Assembly (NCBI GenBank): GCA_038030265.1
Contig: CM075938.1
Span: 9,215,009-9,279,008, forward strand
Reading direction: 5' to 3'
From: Corythucha ciliata
Taxonomy: Eukaryota; Arthropoda; Insecta; Hemiptera; Tingidae
DNA length: 64,000 nucleotides
In this document: positions 9,160 to 20,400 of the stretch, piece by piece
Layout: every line of letters begins with the position of its first letter
How positions within the stretch are numbered: the first letter of the stretch is position 1
Notes under the pieces: generated by a model
What the model saw: the letters and a program-made list of their open reading frames with translations, nothing else
Told to the model about the DNA's origin: nothing
The model's database searches: none
Made by a program: the position numbers and the translations under genes

Positions 9160-10620
9160 ATGTCCCATCAAGCCACATTTGTTATCGTCGGAGGTGGAAT
9201 TGCCGGAGTCTCCTGTGTCGAGGGTTTGACCCTTCTCGCACCCGACGAGCCCGTCATTCTAATCACGTCATCACCCACAGTCAAAACCGTCGCCAACGTT
9301 CGCAACATGACCAAACTCATTTCTGAATTTGACGTTCAAGAGAAATCCGCCAGTTATTTAACGACCGCCCATCCAAATGTTACCGTTGTTAAAGACGCTG
9401 TCATTGGATTAAACCCCGACAATAATACGATTCAAACCGAGTCTGGCTCGCGAATTGAATATGAAAAACTGTGCATTTGTACAGGGGCCACACCCAAGTT
9501 GATTGCCAACAATCCATTGGTTTTAGGCATTCGAGACACTGACTCTGTGGATGAGTTCCAGAAAAAGGTGTCGTCCAGTCGGAAAGTGGCTGTAGTCGGC
9601 AACGGAGGTATCGCGACTGAACTTATCCACAGACTCGAAGGAATCGACGTCGTTTGGGTCGTTAAAGACGGTCACATTTCGGCGCCATTTTTGGACGCCG
9701 GTGCGGCGATGTTTTTCCAGGACAAAATTAAAAACAAAAGAAATAAAAAAGAGCCTCAGGAAAGAAAACGACTGAAGTATACGGTGGATCGAGGAAGATT
9801 AAATCAAGGGATGGGACCGTCGCTGGGGCCAGATTGGCATAAGAATATTCAACTTCAAGGAGCGTCAAAGGACAACAGTAAAATTTCGATTGAGTACCAC
9901 TGCGAAGTAAAAGAGATAGCCGAGGGAGACTCTGAATGGCCAATTTACTTAGAGTTGACCAACGGTAAAAGGATAGGATGTGACTTCATCGTTTCAGCCA
10001 CTGGGGTTCACCCCAACACACAAGCGTTCAAAGATGAAAGGTAGCACCATCAAGTAGAACACCGTTGAAAAACACGTCAATATCTTCTTATTTGTTACAG
10101 GATGCAACTTGCAGAAGACGGCGGTTTTAAAGTAAACTGGAAAATGGAAACATCTCTCCCCGACATATTTGCAGCCGGAGACGCATGCACAGCCTCCTGG
10201 AGTCCGACAGCGCCCCAGTGGTTTCAAATGCGACTGTGGACTCAAGCGCGACAAATGGGCACCTACGCGGCAAAATCCATGGTCTGCTCCGTTCGCGGTG
10301 AAGAGCTCATTCAAGACTTTTGTTTTGAACTGTTCACCCACGTGACTCGTTTTTTCGACACGAAAATCATTCTACTCGGCCTGTACAACGGTCAGACGTT
10401 GGCCGATGACGTCAAATACGAGGCTCTAGTTCGCGTCACCGACGGCTTGGAATACATCAAATTGGTTATGGTGAACGGGAGAATGCAAGGGGCACTGTTG
10501 GTGGGGGACACGGATTTGGAGGAAATGTGCGAGAATTTGATTTTAAATCAACTGGATTTGACTGATTTCGGAGAGGAGTTACTGAATCCAGACATTGACA
10601 TTGAAGATTATTTCGATTAA
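9160..10620 (+). CDS. PYROXD1: Pyridine nucleotide-disulfide oxidoreductase domain protein 1
   Basis: Two exons, 9160-10040 and 10101-10620 (60-bp intron, codon split AG|G), encode 466 residues, close to the roughly 500 of vertebrate PYROXD1. The N-terminal FAD-binding motif is VGGGIAG (residues 10-16), the second nucleotide-binding motif is [11 protein letters not shown] (about 145-155), and the C-terminal FAD motif is DIFAAGDAC. The family is flavin-dependent class I pyridine nucleotide-disulfide reductases lacking the redox CxxxxC pair; the vertebrate member uses NAD(P)H and protects the tRNA ligase complex. That role here is inferred from homology. The start codon follows the MRPS18B stop by 8 bp. 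An AATAAA at 10713 fits its 3' end. Confidence 0.93.
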
Positions 10621-10712
10621 CAGTAGTCGTGTATTAATTGTGATCTAAGTGCGGGCTTCACTATTCTGTAGAAATCATTTAGATAAACAAATTAAAATAT
10701 AAAAATGACATT

Positions 10713-10718
10713 AATAAA
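10713..10718 (+). terminator. Polyadenylation signal AATAAA (PYROXD1)
   Basis: AATAAA about 93 bp after the PYROXD1 stop. It would serve the possible MRPS18B-PYROXD1 transcript. Confidence 0.45.
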
Positions 10719-10857
10719 CAAATTAAAATGAAAACCAGAAAAATGGAAAACAGTATACATGAGTACCCTTTCATCGAGATTTCGAACTTTTCCTAAACAA
10801 GAACTTAATAAATACGACTCGAAGTAAAAATATAATGTTAACCTAAATGCAGGTGAA

Positions 10858-11088
10858 CTACACCTCAGTTATATCACAATTCAAAAATGACTTTCGTTTT
10901 TTCTTGGCTTCCTCTTCAAGGCGTTCAACCCCGCTAATGATCCGCGATAGAATCGAGTACGCCCGAGATCCCTCAGTGCCTTGGAAGTACCTGGCAAGGT
11001 AATAAATTCCGATGTGATAATCGAAAAGCATTAAGTTTTCGAAGGAGAGAAAAGGATCAACTTCCGGGTACGGGTGGGGAACGAGAAG
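10858..11088 (-). CDS. Additional C-terminal exon, probably of the KIF14-like gene
   Basis: A 77-codon open stretch with protein-like composition ends at TAG (10860-10858). It contains VPHPYPEVDPFLSFENLMLF, YHIGIYYLARYFQ and a basic end KKKRKSFLNCDI. It is on the KIF14 strand, convergent with PYROXD1, and lies where a final exon would be expected. Candidate acceptors are CGTTTAAG| (11089) and, with a better pyrimidine tract, ACCCGGAAG| just before TTGATCC. Neither joins the 11362-11440 exon in phase without bypassing its TAG. I do not recognise the sequence; it could be an alternative last exon or belong to another gene. Confidence 0.5.
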   Translation of the reverse strand, partial: LLVPHPYPEVDPFLSFENLMLFDYHIGIYYLARYFQGTEGSRAYSILSRIISGVERLEEEAKKKRKSFLNCDITEV

Positions 11089-11361
11089 CTTAAACGCACA
11101 CGGTAACTAATAACTACTCAAGCGGCGGGTGCAATAATTAATAAAAAAAAAAGCAACAACAAAAAACGGAGTTAACCCAAGCAGTTAACATCACAAGTCT
11201 TTCAATGTTAAATACTCAAAACCTTGTTAAACCTGACATGCCAATAAGTTCGTGCAAAATCATTATGACATAAATCATACACTCGAAGGACAGACCACAA
11301 TCACAGCAACCCCGTGGGCTCGTTGTGCCTTTCAAACCACGCAATTACACCAAAATCCTAC

Positions 11362-11440
11362 CTATAAGGGAGGGAAGAGCCACGAGGGTGCAACTTCAAC
11401 AACTTCGGGCTTCAGGAAAGAGGACTCCCACCACACATCA
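11362..11440 (-). CDS. KIF14: KIF14-like: probable last coding exon, ending in TAG
   Basis: After the acceptor TTTTTTAG the only open phase (one base plus GAT) matches the two-base overhang of the preceding exon and reads [20 protein letters not shown], then LFPPL and TAG (11364-11362). The TAG is directly followed by GTAGGA, a good splice donor, so this may be an exon whose last codon became a stop, or a true terminal exon. The 6.2-kb distance to exon 15 lowers confidence. Confidence 0.5.
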
Positions 11441-14400
11441 CTAAAAAAATAATTCTGGCAATTCGGACCCAGAATCCCAAACATTCGACCGAAAAACCAG
11501 ACATTTTGGTCCACAATCTGATGCGAAACCAATCATGCGCGGCTTGCAGGGTTGCCACAGAATGGATCGCTCGGAATTCCCTGACTTTTCCCGGTTTTCC
11601 CTGACCAGTTTCATAAAATTGCCTGACGAAATCAAAGGATTGAGTCTTTCAAAAACCAAATTTCGTGGGGTTCGTCCTTTGAAAAAACAAATTAAAATTT
11701 TGCGGGATTGGCCTCTATCGATTGTACAAAATTTTGTAGGTTTGACTCCTTCAAAAACCCAATTTCACGAAATTTGGATGTATAAAAAAACTAAATTCCG
11801 CGGTATGAATATATTCAAATCCAAGTTTCGTTCATTTAGCAGTCGTAACAGCCGATATCGAGGGGGACGTTTCAAATACCAAAAACGTGCAAATCGGGTT
11901 TTTGCTCATAAAACAAAAAAAAATTGTACGAGTTTATCTCCTTCAACGAACGGGTTTGACTCTCGGAAATACGAAATTCACGAGTTTGGCTCTTTCAAAA
12001 CTCAAATTTAACGATTCTGGCTCTTCCGGAAACAAACTTGGCACATTCAAAAGTTCAAAACCCAAATTCATGGATTTGGCTAATTCAAACCGTGAACTTT
12101 GTGATTTTGAATGCTTTATCCCAAATTTTAAAATTCAAATGTCGTAAATTTTTTTTTTTTGAAATCTGGTTTTCACGGATTACCTTTCATTCAGGCTTTG
12201 GCTCTGTCAAGCCTCAGTTTCACCTATTTGGCTCTTTCAAAACTGAATTTCACGCTTTGTAGCAGAAATTAATAAAAGTAATTATTATGCTACATAATTA
12301 TTTCATCACGAACCGAGGAATAGACTGGAGGTGAGCATTTCGACTTTGAGAATGGTCAACTGAGTCTTCGAATCAAATTATTTGGTCTGTTTCCGAGGAA
12401 TTATTACGCTCCGACTTTAAGAAGTTAAGAAATTTCGATCTGACTCCGGGACAATATGCGCCCTGGGACGTTGGCGACCCAAGAAATGTCCACTCTAGTG
12501 GGCAAATGGGCATGAAATGGACGAATTTACAGTTTAAATTGGGATGTCCGGTTTCAAGGTAGCATAGGCACTGGCACGGGGACTAAGCACGGCAAGGTGG
12601 CGCCGCAACTGGAGTGTTTCTCATGGTTTGGCGGGAGTCGATTTCTTTACAAGTCAAATTCCAGTCAAATACTTGCCATTTGGTGTCAAAATTAAGAAAT
12701 TTTCTGAATTTTCCCTGTTTCCCCTGACCAATTTAAAATTCCCTGACTTTTCCCGGTCTGTGGCAACCCTGGCTTGGCTCTTATAAAAAATCAAAGATCG
12801 CCATTTTAGGCAATTTCGAACCCAAATTTTGCTCTTTCAAAACAAATTTTGCTGGTTGAAATATTATTTTTAGGAATTTTTGATAATATAAACAAATTTC
12901 GTGGGTTTGGCCTTTTCAAACCCCAATTTTGAAGACTTGGCTCCTTCAAAACACAATTTCCAGGAAAAACCCAAATTTCATGGCTTAATTTTGGTTACCT
13001 ACCTAATTCGAAAAAATAATTCCAGCTTGTTTGAAAACCTAATTGGTTTTGGTCCTTTAAAACCACAATTTGACCGCGGATTTTTGCCAAACCTTTATTA
13101 GACGCGGATTAGGCTCCTTTGAAACCCATTTTCAGCTATTTCGAACCCCAATTTCTCGTATAAATACGCCATTTCAACAAATCAAGTCAACAGATTTGGG
13201 TCATTGAGAAACCCAAATTTCGTTACTCGCTATTGAAAATCTCAGTCTCACGGGAAAATTTCTTGAAATCCAAATTTTTCGGATTCGTCTCGTTCATATT
13301 CCCAATTTTAGGGAGTGTTATTTTTTCAAAAATTGAAATTTCGTGGTTTGGCTCCCTCAAATCCCAGTTTTGCAGGCATTCGCTATTTCAAAACAAAAAT
13401 TTCTTGGATTGGGCTCCTTTTAACCCCCCCCCCCCATTATGGGGAATTTGGCTCCATTGAAAACCTAATTCTTGGGATTTTAGCCTTGAAAAAGCCAAAT
13501 TTGATGGATTTAGCTCTATTTAAACCCATTTTTACTGATTCTGTAATTCGAAATGCTAATTTGAAGAAAAACAACAGCGAAAAAAACAAATTTTGCGATT
13601 TCGGCTCTTTCAAACTCCAATTTAGCTAAGGCTGCAAAGGATCCCTTACCAAAAGTCGCAAATTTGGCTTCTTCAAAACCATATTTCACGAATTTTTTGC
13701 CATCCCATACCCCAATTTAGTGTATTTTCACTCTCCCAAAATTCAAATTTATTTGATTTAGCACTTTCTAAAATCAGTTTTGTTGGTTTGGCTTGTTTGA
13801 AAAACTGATTTTCAGATTTCACAAACCAAATTTGGCCGTTTTAGCTTTTAAAAGCCCTTGTTACGCGGATTTTGCTCTTTCAAACCCATTCATCGGTGTA
13901 TTCTGCACCCTAAGCCCCACCGCAAATTGAGCCCACGCGTGGGTCACCCAAGATAAAAAAAAACAAAAAAAACAGTTGAAAAAGGATAGTCTTTTAACTG
14001 TTTTTTGAGTTTGGGTGACCCACGACGCGTGGGCTCAATTTGCGGCGGGCCACAAAAGGCCTGGAATCGTACGCGGGTTTAGGTTATGACGGGAGGGGGG
14101 GGGTTAATTTTTTACGGGCACCACGGGTGCTCGCTCATCTTGTTACGCCGCTGGTCCAACGCACTACGATCCTTGCCAACGGTGGGAGGGAGGGGAGGAG
14201 CGGTCGACTTGGATCAGCGAGCGAGAACCCCCGAGTGCGAACTCAGGACTGATGAGAGCCACGAAAGAGTAGCACACAGACGTGAGCGTCACCATTGGAG
14301 GGGGGGGGCAAGGGAGTGGCAGCTGCCCCTCCCTGGAGATTAGGGGAAGCTGAAAACAACTAAACGTATTAGCGTGAAGGTGTAGGGTGCTTGGCGCACG

Positions 14401-17400
14401 TTTCAGGCGCAAGACCATCAGCCTGCAGAGGCTACTGTCCAATCGAACCCGGGGGGTTGAGACAAGAGCTCACTCCATTTTCGTGCCGCAGAGTATCGCC
14501 TCGTGCTTCTCGCTTCGGGTTCGGTGTGCCTAAGCCACCCCCTCCCCCCAACAATTCGCTGGGTCAAAAGGACAAGAGACGTCTCCACTTCTGACGAGCC
14601 GGTTCATCAGCTTCATGGTCGCCTCAATTACCAAGCTATGAGAGCATCGACCATTGCGCTGCAACTGATTTCGCGAGTTTGACTCACTAAAAAAGCAGTT
14701 TCCGTGGGTTCTCTCGCTATAGGAAAGCTATTCACGGATCTCCCGCACTAAAAAATCAATTTCGTGGTTTTCCTCACTAAAAAAAAAAAAAAAAAAAAAG
14801 TCGCTGGTTTTTCTCACTAAAAAATTGATTTAGCTGGTTCTCTGATCACTAAATAAGCAGTTTCGATACCTAAAAACCACATTTTCTCACTTAAAAAAAG
14901 CAATTTCGCAGATTTTTCTCACTAAAAAAGGATCTCGTTTGCTTTCTACCTAAAAATCACATTTCCCTGGTTCTGCTCACTATAAAAGCAATGCCCGAAA
15001 TTTCAGTCGCTGGCAATAAACAGTATAGCTCACTAAAAAAGCAATTGCGTGGGTTTTGTTCGCTAAAAAAGTCAATTTTACAAGCTTTAAAAGCAATAAC
15101 AATTTACGGGTTTTCCTACTTGAAAAAGCAATTTCACTGGTTTTTCTCACTAAACAAGAAATTTCGCCAGTTTTGCCTCTAAAAAAGAGACTCATAAACC
15201 GCGCACGATGCATAGTTTTGGAGGATACAATACAAAAACCGGAAAAAGTTCGAAAATTCCGACGTTTTACGCGCAACTTTTCACCATTTTTAGGTGATAT
15301 CGTAAATGACTGGCCTAAGGCTGCGAAATTTGGCTTTTAAAAGGAGCAAAATTCGTGAAATTTGGGGTTCCAAAGAGTCAAAATTGCGAAACTAGATATT
15401 TAGAAGAGCCACGCCCTCTCGGAATCCAGAGGAACGATCTCCGTTGAACTCTTTAATTTAATAAGTCACTCCTTCGAAACAGATTTTTGAAAGAGTCAAC
15501 CCCACAAAATTTGGATTTGAATGAGGGAAAATCGGCTGGAGGTCGAAAGAGCCAAAATCACGAAATTTGGAATCCAAAAGAAAGAAAACCAACGAAAAAT
15601 GACTTAGAAAAATTTCTGAATTTGCGAAATCAGTGGAGTTGAGATTTGAAGGAGCCAGTATACGGCTTTTGGAAACACTAAATCCGTGAGTTGACAATGT
15701 GGATTTTCAATTTGCCCAATTAGTTTTCAAATTAACCAAACCTGACATACTAGTTTTGCCAAAAATCAGAAGAAGAGGTCCAAATCACGAAGCTTGGTTT
15801 TTTGAACGTGTCAAATTTGATTTTGAAAGATCCACACCCATGATAAATTTGGTTTGAAAGAGCCAAACTCACGAAATTAGACTTTTGGAAGAGCCGAAAA
15901 CGCGATTTTTTACCCCTTTGAAACCCAAAGTTAGATTTTCCGACAGCCAAAGCCGTTTTAAGAGTCAAACTCGTCAAATTTGGTATTTGTATGAGACGAA
16001 AACTCCCTAAATGTGGGTTTCGAGTGGGCTTTAGTAAGAGCAACACCTGAGAATCGGGTTTTTCGGAGAGCCAATTCCGTGAAATTAAGATTTTTTGGAT
16101 GAGAATCCGCCGCCCCTCTCGAAGTTAGTTCTTGAGAAAGTCACATCACAAGGTTTCCGCTCGAAAAATTTAGGACAACCTAAAATTTAGCGTTTTGCAT
16201 GAGAACAAAAAATCGGGCCACCAATATTGACAGCTGAAATGACAAAATTCACGAAATTTGTTTTTCTGCTAGCCAAACCCGTGAAATTTGGTTTTGAAAG
16301 AGCCAAATTCCTCTGAAATTTGGTTTTTCTCAAAGTGTCAAACTCACGAAATTTGGATTGCAACAGAGTCACATCGTGATTTCACTCACTCAAACTCGGA
16401 TTTTTTTTTTTTTTTTTTTAATAATGTGACCCCCCCCCCCCCCCCCCGGATCGAAAAGTGGTTTTTGTACTAGCGAAACCCACGTTTTTTTGAGCCAAAT
16501 TCCTCTGAAATTTGGTTTTTCTCAAAGTGTCAAACTCACGAAATTTGGATTGCAACAGAGTCACATCGTGATTTCACTCACTCAAACTCGGAATTTTTTT
16601 TTTTTTTTTTTTGTAAATAATGTGACCCCCCCCCCCCCGGATCGAAAAGTGTTTTTTGTACTAGCGAAACCCACGTTTTTTTGTTGTTTTTTTTTAAAGA
16701 ACCTCTCACTCCTTTTTGTTTGATTCGACAGGAGAGTCAAACGTTTTTCAGAGACCCAAAATCAAAGATTTGTCAAATTGGGGGAAAAGAGTCAACACAC
16801 TCTCTCTCATGTACAGCGGCAAAATGACCCCTAAAAAGGCCCAAACCCCACAAATTTTTCGTTTTTGAATGAGCCAAACCCCAAATTTGGTTTCTCAAAG
16901 TGCCAGATTCACGAAATTTGAGGTTTGAACAATGTATTTACGAAATTGGTTATTTGAATGAGCCAACCCCACGAAATTGTTTTTGAGCCATTGGCAAAAT
17001 GGCCGGGTACGGGGCTCACTGACATAGTAATAATAAGGCGAACTTGGTTCTTGAGTTAGCCAGGGCAGCGAAATTGGCTTTTTGAAGGTGCCCAACACCT
17101 AAAATTGGTTTTTGAAGGACCCAAACCCGTAAAATTGCTTTATTGAATGAGTCAACCACACGAAATTGGCTTTTTATGGAGTCAATCCTGCGAAATTGGG
17201 TTTTGTAAATGCCAACATCCGGCAAATTTGGGCTTTGAAGGGGCAAAACCCGCGAAATTGATTTCTTCGAGTACAAATTGGAGTAAAATAAGGTGAAATC
17301 CACAGATTCTAGCCACTGACGTAACCGTAACTTGCGGGAGCGGGGTGGGGGGGGGCGTTTCCACTACGAGGAAAATCCGCAGCAATGGAACCGTTAAGCT

Positions 17401-20400
17401 TCCACCCCCCCCCCCTGATGAAATCCCCGACTCTGTGTATTTTTTACGGTTCATATCGAAGAACTTTGATATAAAGGCATTTGATAAATGTGAATCCCCC
17501 CAAAGATTTGACCAACCACGCCCTGAATATGAGCTATTGGGCTAGTTATTGAGTTTCCACAGATAGAGTCAATTGGGGTGTAACAAAAGGCTTCATTCCC
17601 TCCACCAACACCAAGCAAGCAAGCAAGATAAAAACGCGCAACAAGGAATAAATTAAAAATACGAAAATTAACTCACTGTCTCAACACTTTGGCGTCATCA
17701 ACAATTCCCTGAAGGTGCCTTTTGATTATCGACTTTTTCCAAGCGATAGGGCAAGGGTATGTCGTATCTGAAACACGTAATTATTGTTAAAAAAGTAATC
17801 GAGGACAAACAAAAACGAGTGCGTGAATGCCCGTCATTTCCTTATCAGTCATTAATTGGATACTCATTTTCCCATAAGTCAAAGGGGCTAGCAGAAAACC
17901 GGAAAATAAACTTTTTGAACTAATAATAGGCGGCTCAAATTGACTTGTGACTTTTCCTTTACAATGACGTATTTTTTTATCGCCCCCTCCCTCCTCGTTC
18001 TCACAATTAGCACCGCAATTCGATCTATCCAGCAAAAAAAAAGAAAGACGTAATGTTCTATAAACCTTAAAACTTTTAGGCCGGTTTAATTTCAAGGCAA
18101 AATCTTTCTCCGGAACATGATTCGACCATAGGTCCATTCAAGACAGTGCCAAATAGATGTCTCAGGGAGATGGTTACCGGTGGAATGAACACTGGGCGGC
18201 GGCGGTTGCGACGTCGCGCTCAACTCTGACGAGGCGTCGTCGTTGAGAAATTCCCAATTGTGTTGTTTCTGCGGCGGTTCAACGTCGCCTTCGTTGGACG
18301 GCACCGAGTCGTGATTGAAATTAACACGCCAGGGAAGTTGTTGATCGGAGGTCGCGTTCCAAGATTTGTCTTTCTAAAACGTCAAAAAAAAAAAAAAAAA
18401 AAAAATCGTCAGATTAGAGTAGAAATGGGGGATGAGGGGGACTTTCTCGAGTATCACCTCAACTTGTTGGACCCATGCGTTGAGGCGGTAATGCGAGAGA
18501 GTTGCCACAGCGCTAAGCAATAAATGTTTAAACTGAACCGATTTGGTCCCTTCAACGACTTCAATGTCCTAAAATGTTGAGAAAAGAAGTGTCAGTCGCG
18601 ATCAAGAAATTACAAATTATTAATAGCAAAATTGTCTCACATAAGGGATTTTAAACTCCTCTGATAAAGTTCGAGCTTTCCTCACAGTAACTTCAAAGTG
18701 ATGCGGAAATCCCAAGTTCATGATAAATTCGTACGTTTCTTCCTCTTTTCGAGCGAGCGACAAATTTAAATACGCCTAAAAATAATAAAAATAAAAATGA
18801 ATTGTTCGAACTCAAAAACACCCCAGATTAGTGTACCTTTTCATCTTCAGATTGAACTTTGTTTTCCACAACTTTCTTCACGAATTCATAGAAGTCGTCC
18901 AATTTTTTCTTTAAAGACCCAACTTTTTTCTCTAAATTCTCAATTTTAATGGACTTCTTTTCCAGTCTTTGTTCACAAATTTTCTGCAAATTAAAGACGA
19001 CTAAAATAAGCAAGACGACAATTAAATAAAAAAAAACACGTTCATTACCAAATCTTTTTTCAACGATTCATTGGCTCTAACGATACTTTGATTTGTCGCT
19101 GAGTCATTCTCGGCGCATTGTTTTTCCCTGAGATCACGTAATTCAGTTAAATGTGTTATATTCAAGAATTTGGAATGTATTAATGAAGAGTAGAGGAGGG
19201 TTCGGTGGGAGGGGGGGTACTTACATAACTTTGACCAGAACCATTTTTTCTTCCATTAACTTGTTATTCCATTCGTGGGACGAAGTGAGCTCTTTTTGAA
19301 GATCGACAATTTGTTGACTTTTTGACTGAATGTTCGCTGTACAAACAAAATGTTGACGATTATTTCAGGGGAACGAGCTCGGCTCGGGTTAGAATACAGT
19401 AGGGGAGACATCCGACGGGGCAAGAAAGTGTGTGTTGTTTCAAGATTCAGAGAATCCAATGGCAGTTTAACGACAACACGAGGGTGAAACGTAGAAGGAG
19501 GGTTCACACAATTTTGACTGATACACTGCAATAATTTATATGCGCAGAGCCCAAATAGCCTATAAGTTGTCGAGCAACTTTAATTTTGTCCCTCAGAAGT
19601 GGACAGGCGTCAAAGAGGGACTTAATGGTCAACCTAAACGCGGCACCCCGTGCCCCAATTTCATGTTTTCAGGGGATTAGTTGGGAGAAGCGAGTTCCAA
19701 TGTTATCAATAGAGAAATACTCCCGCTATCTTATAGCGTTTTCCATTTGTATAAAATTCTGATCCGGAGCAGTTCATTTCCACTCGTCGTCTTCTTCTTC
19801 TTTAACATATTGTTTTTATTCAGGGAGGACGAGTGGAAATGAACTGATCCATGGCAGATATTTGTGCAAATAGAAAACGCTACTTTAAAGGCACGGAAGT
19901 AGCCAGAGCGGGACCGAGGTGGGCGGTTGCCCACCCCTAAACTCGATAATCCAAACTAGGTGGAGCAGCTGCCCCCCCCCCACCACGCCGGATATAATAA
20001 AAAACGTGAAGTCCAACAGGTCACCGCATTTTATTTCGCCAAAGTTTTCGAAGGTCTTGCTTTGTCGCTGGCAATAAATACAATTTCTCAAAATTGCGAA
20101 CACAGACACCAATTTTTCAGTTTTTTTTTTTTTTTTTTTTTCCAAAAAAAAATATATTTTCGAGGTTTGGCCAACTAAATAATAAATTATTGAATTCCAC
20201 ACTCCAAAAACAAATTTTACGGATTTTTCTCAAAAAAAAAAAAAAAAAAAAAAAAAAATACGAGTTACGCTTTCGGCACACTGAACAACTAATTTATCCG
20301 ATTTCGCAACCTAAAACGCCAATGTTCTTTGATTATTCTAGCCAACAACTGAGAAAAAAAGGAGGGGGGGATGCCGGAACAGCTAACTGATACAAAAAAT

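Larger units (their letters stand above)
11547..12771. mobile_element. TB: DNA transposon with CAGGGTTGCCACAG ends carrying a family B array
   Basis: Perfect 14-bp terminal inverted repeats, CAGGGTTGCCACAG at 11547 and CTGTGGCAACCCTG ending at 12771, are flanked by identical GCTTG 5-mers (11542-11546 and 12772-12776). Subterminal CCCTGACTTTTCCCGG occurs near both ends. The body is a family B array (about 11640-12270) plus about 450 bp of single-copy sequence. No transposase is present. A 5-bp duplication fits Transib or a hAT5-like group; the superfamily is undecided. A degenerate relative end (CTGTGGCAACCATG) is at about 45332. Confidence 0.8.

Noticed and set aside
11535..12262. Overlapping + strand open frames of 74-158 codons
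   Set aside because: They span the end and the family B array of the TB element; composition is repeat-like and frames overlap.
14040..14594. Possible gene in the GC-rich patch
   Set aside because: Three overlapping short frames on both strands, none with family motifs or believable splice sites.
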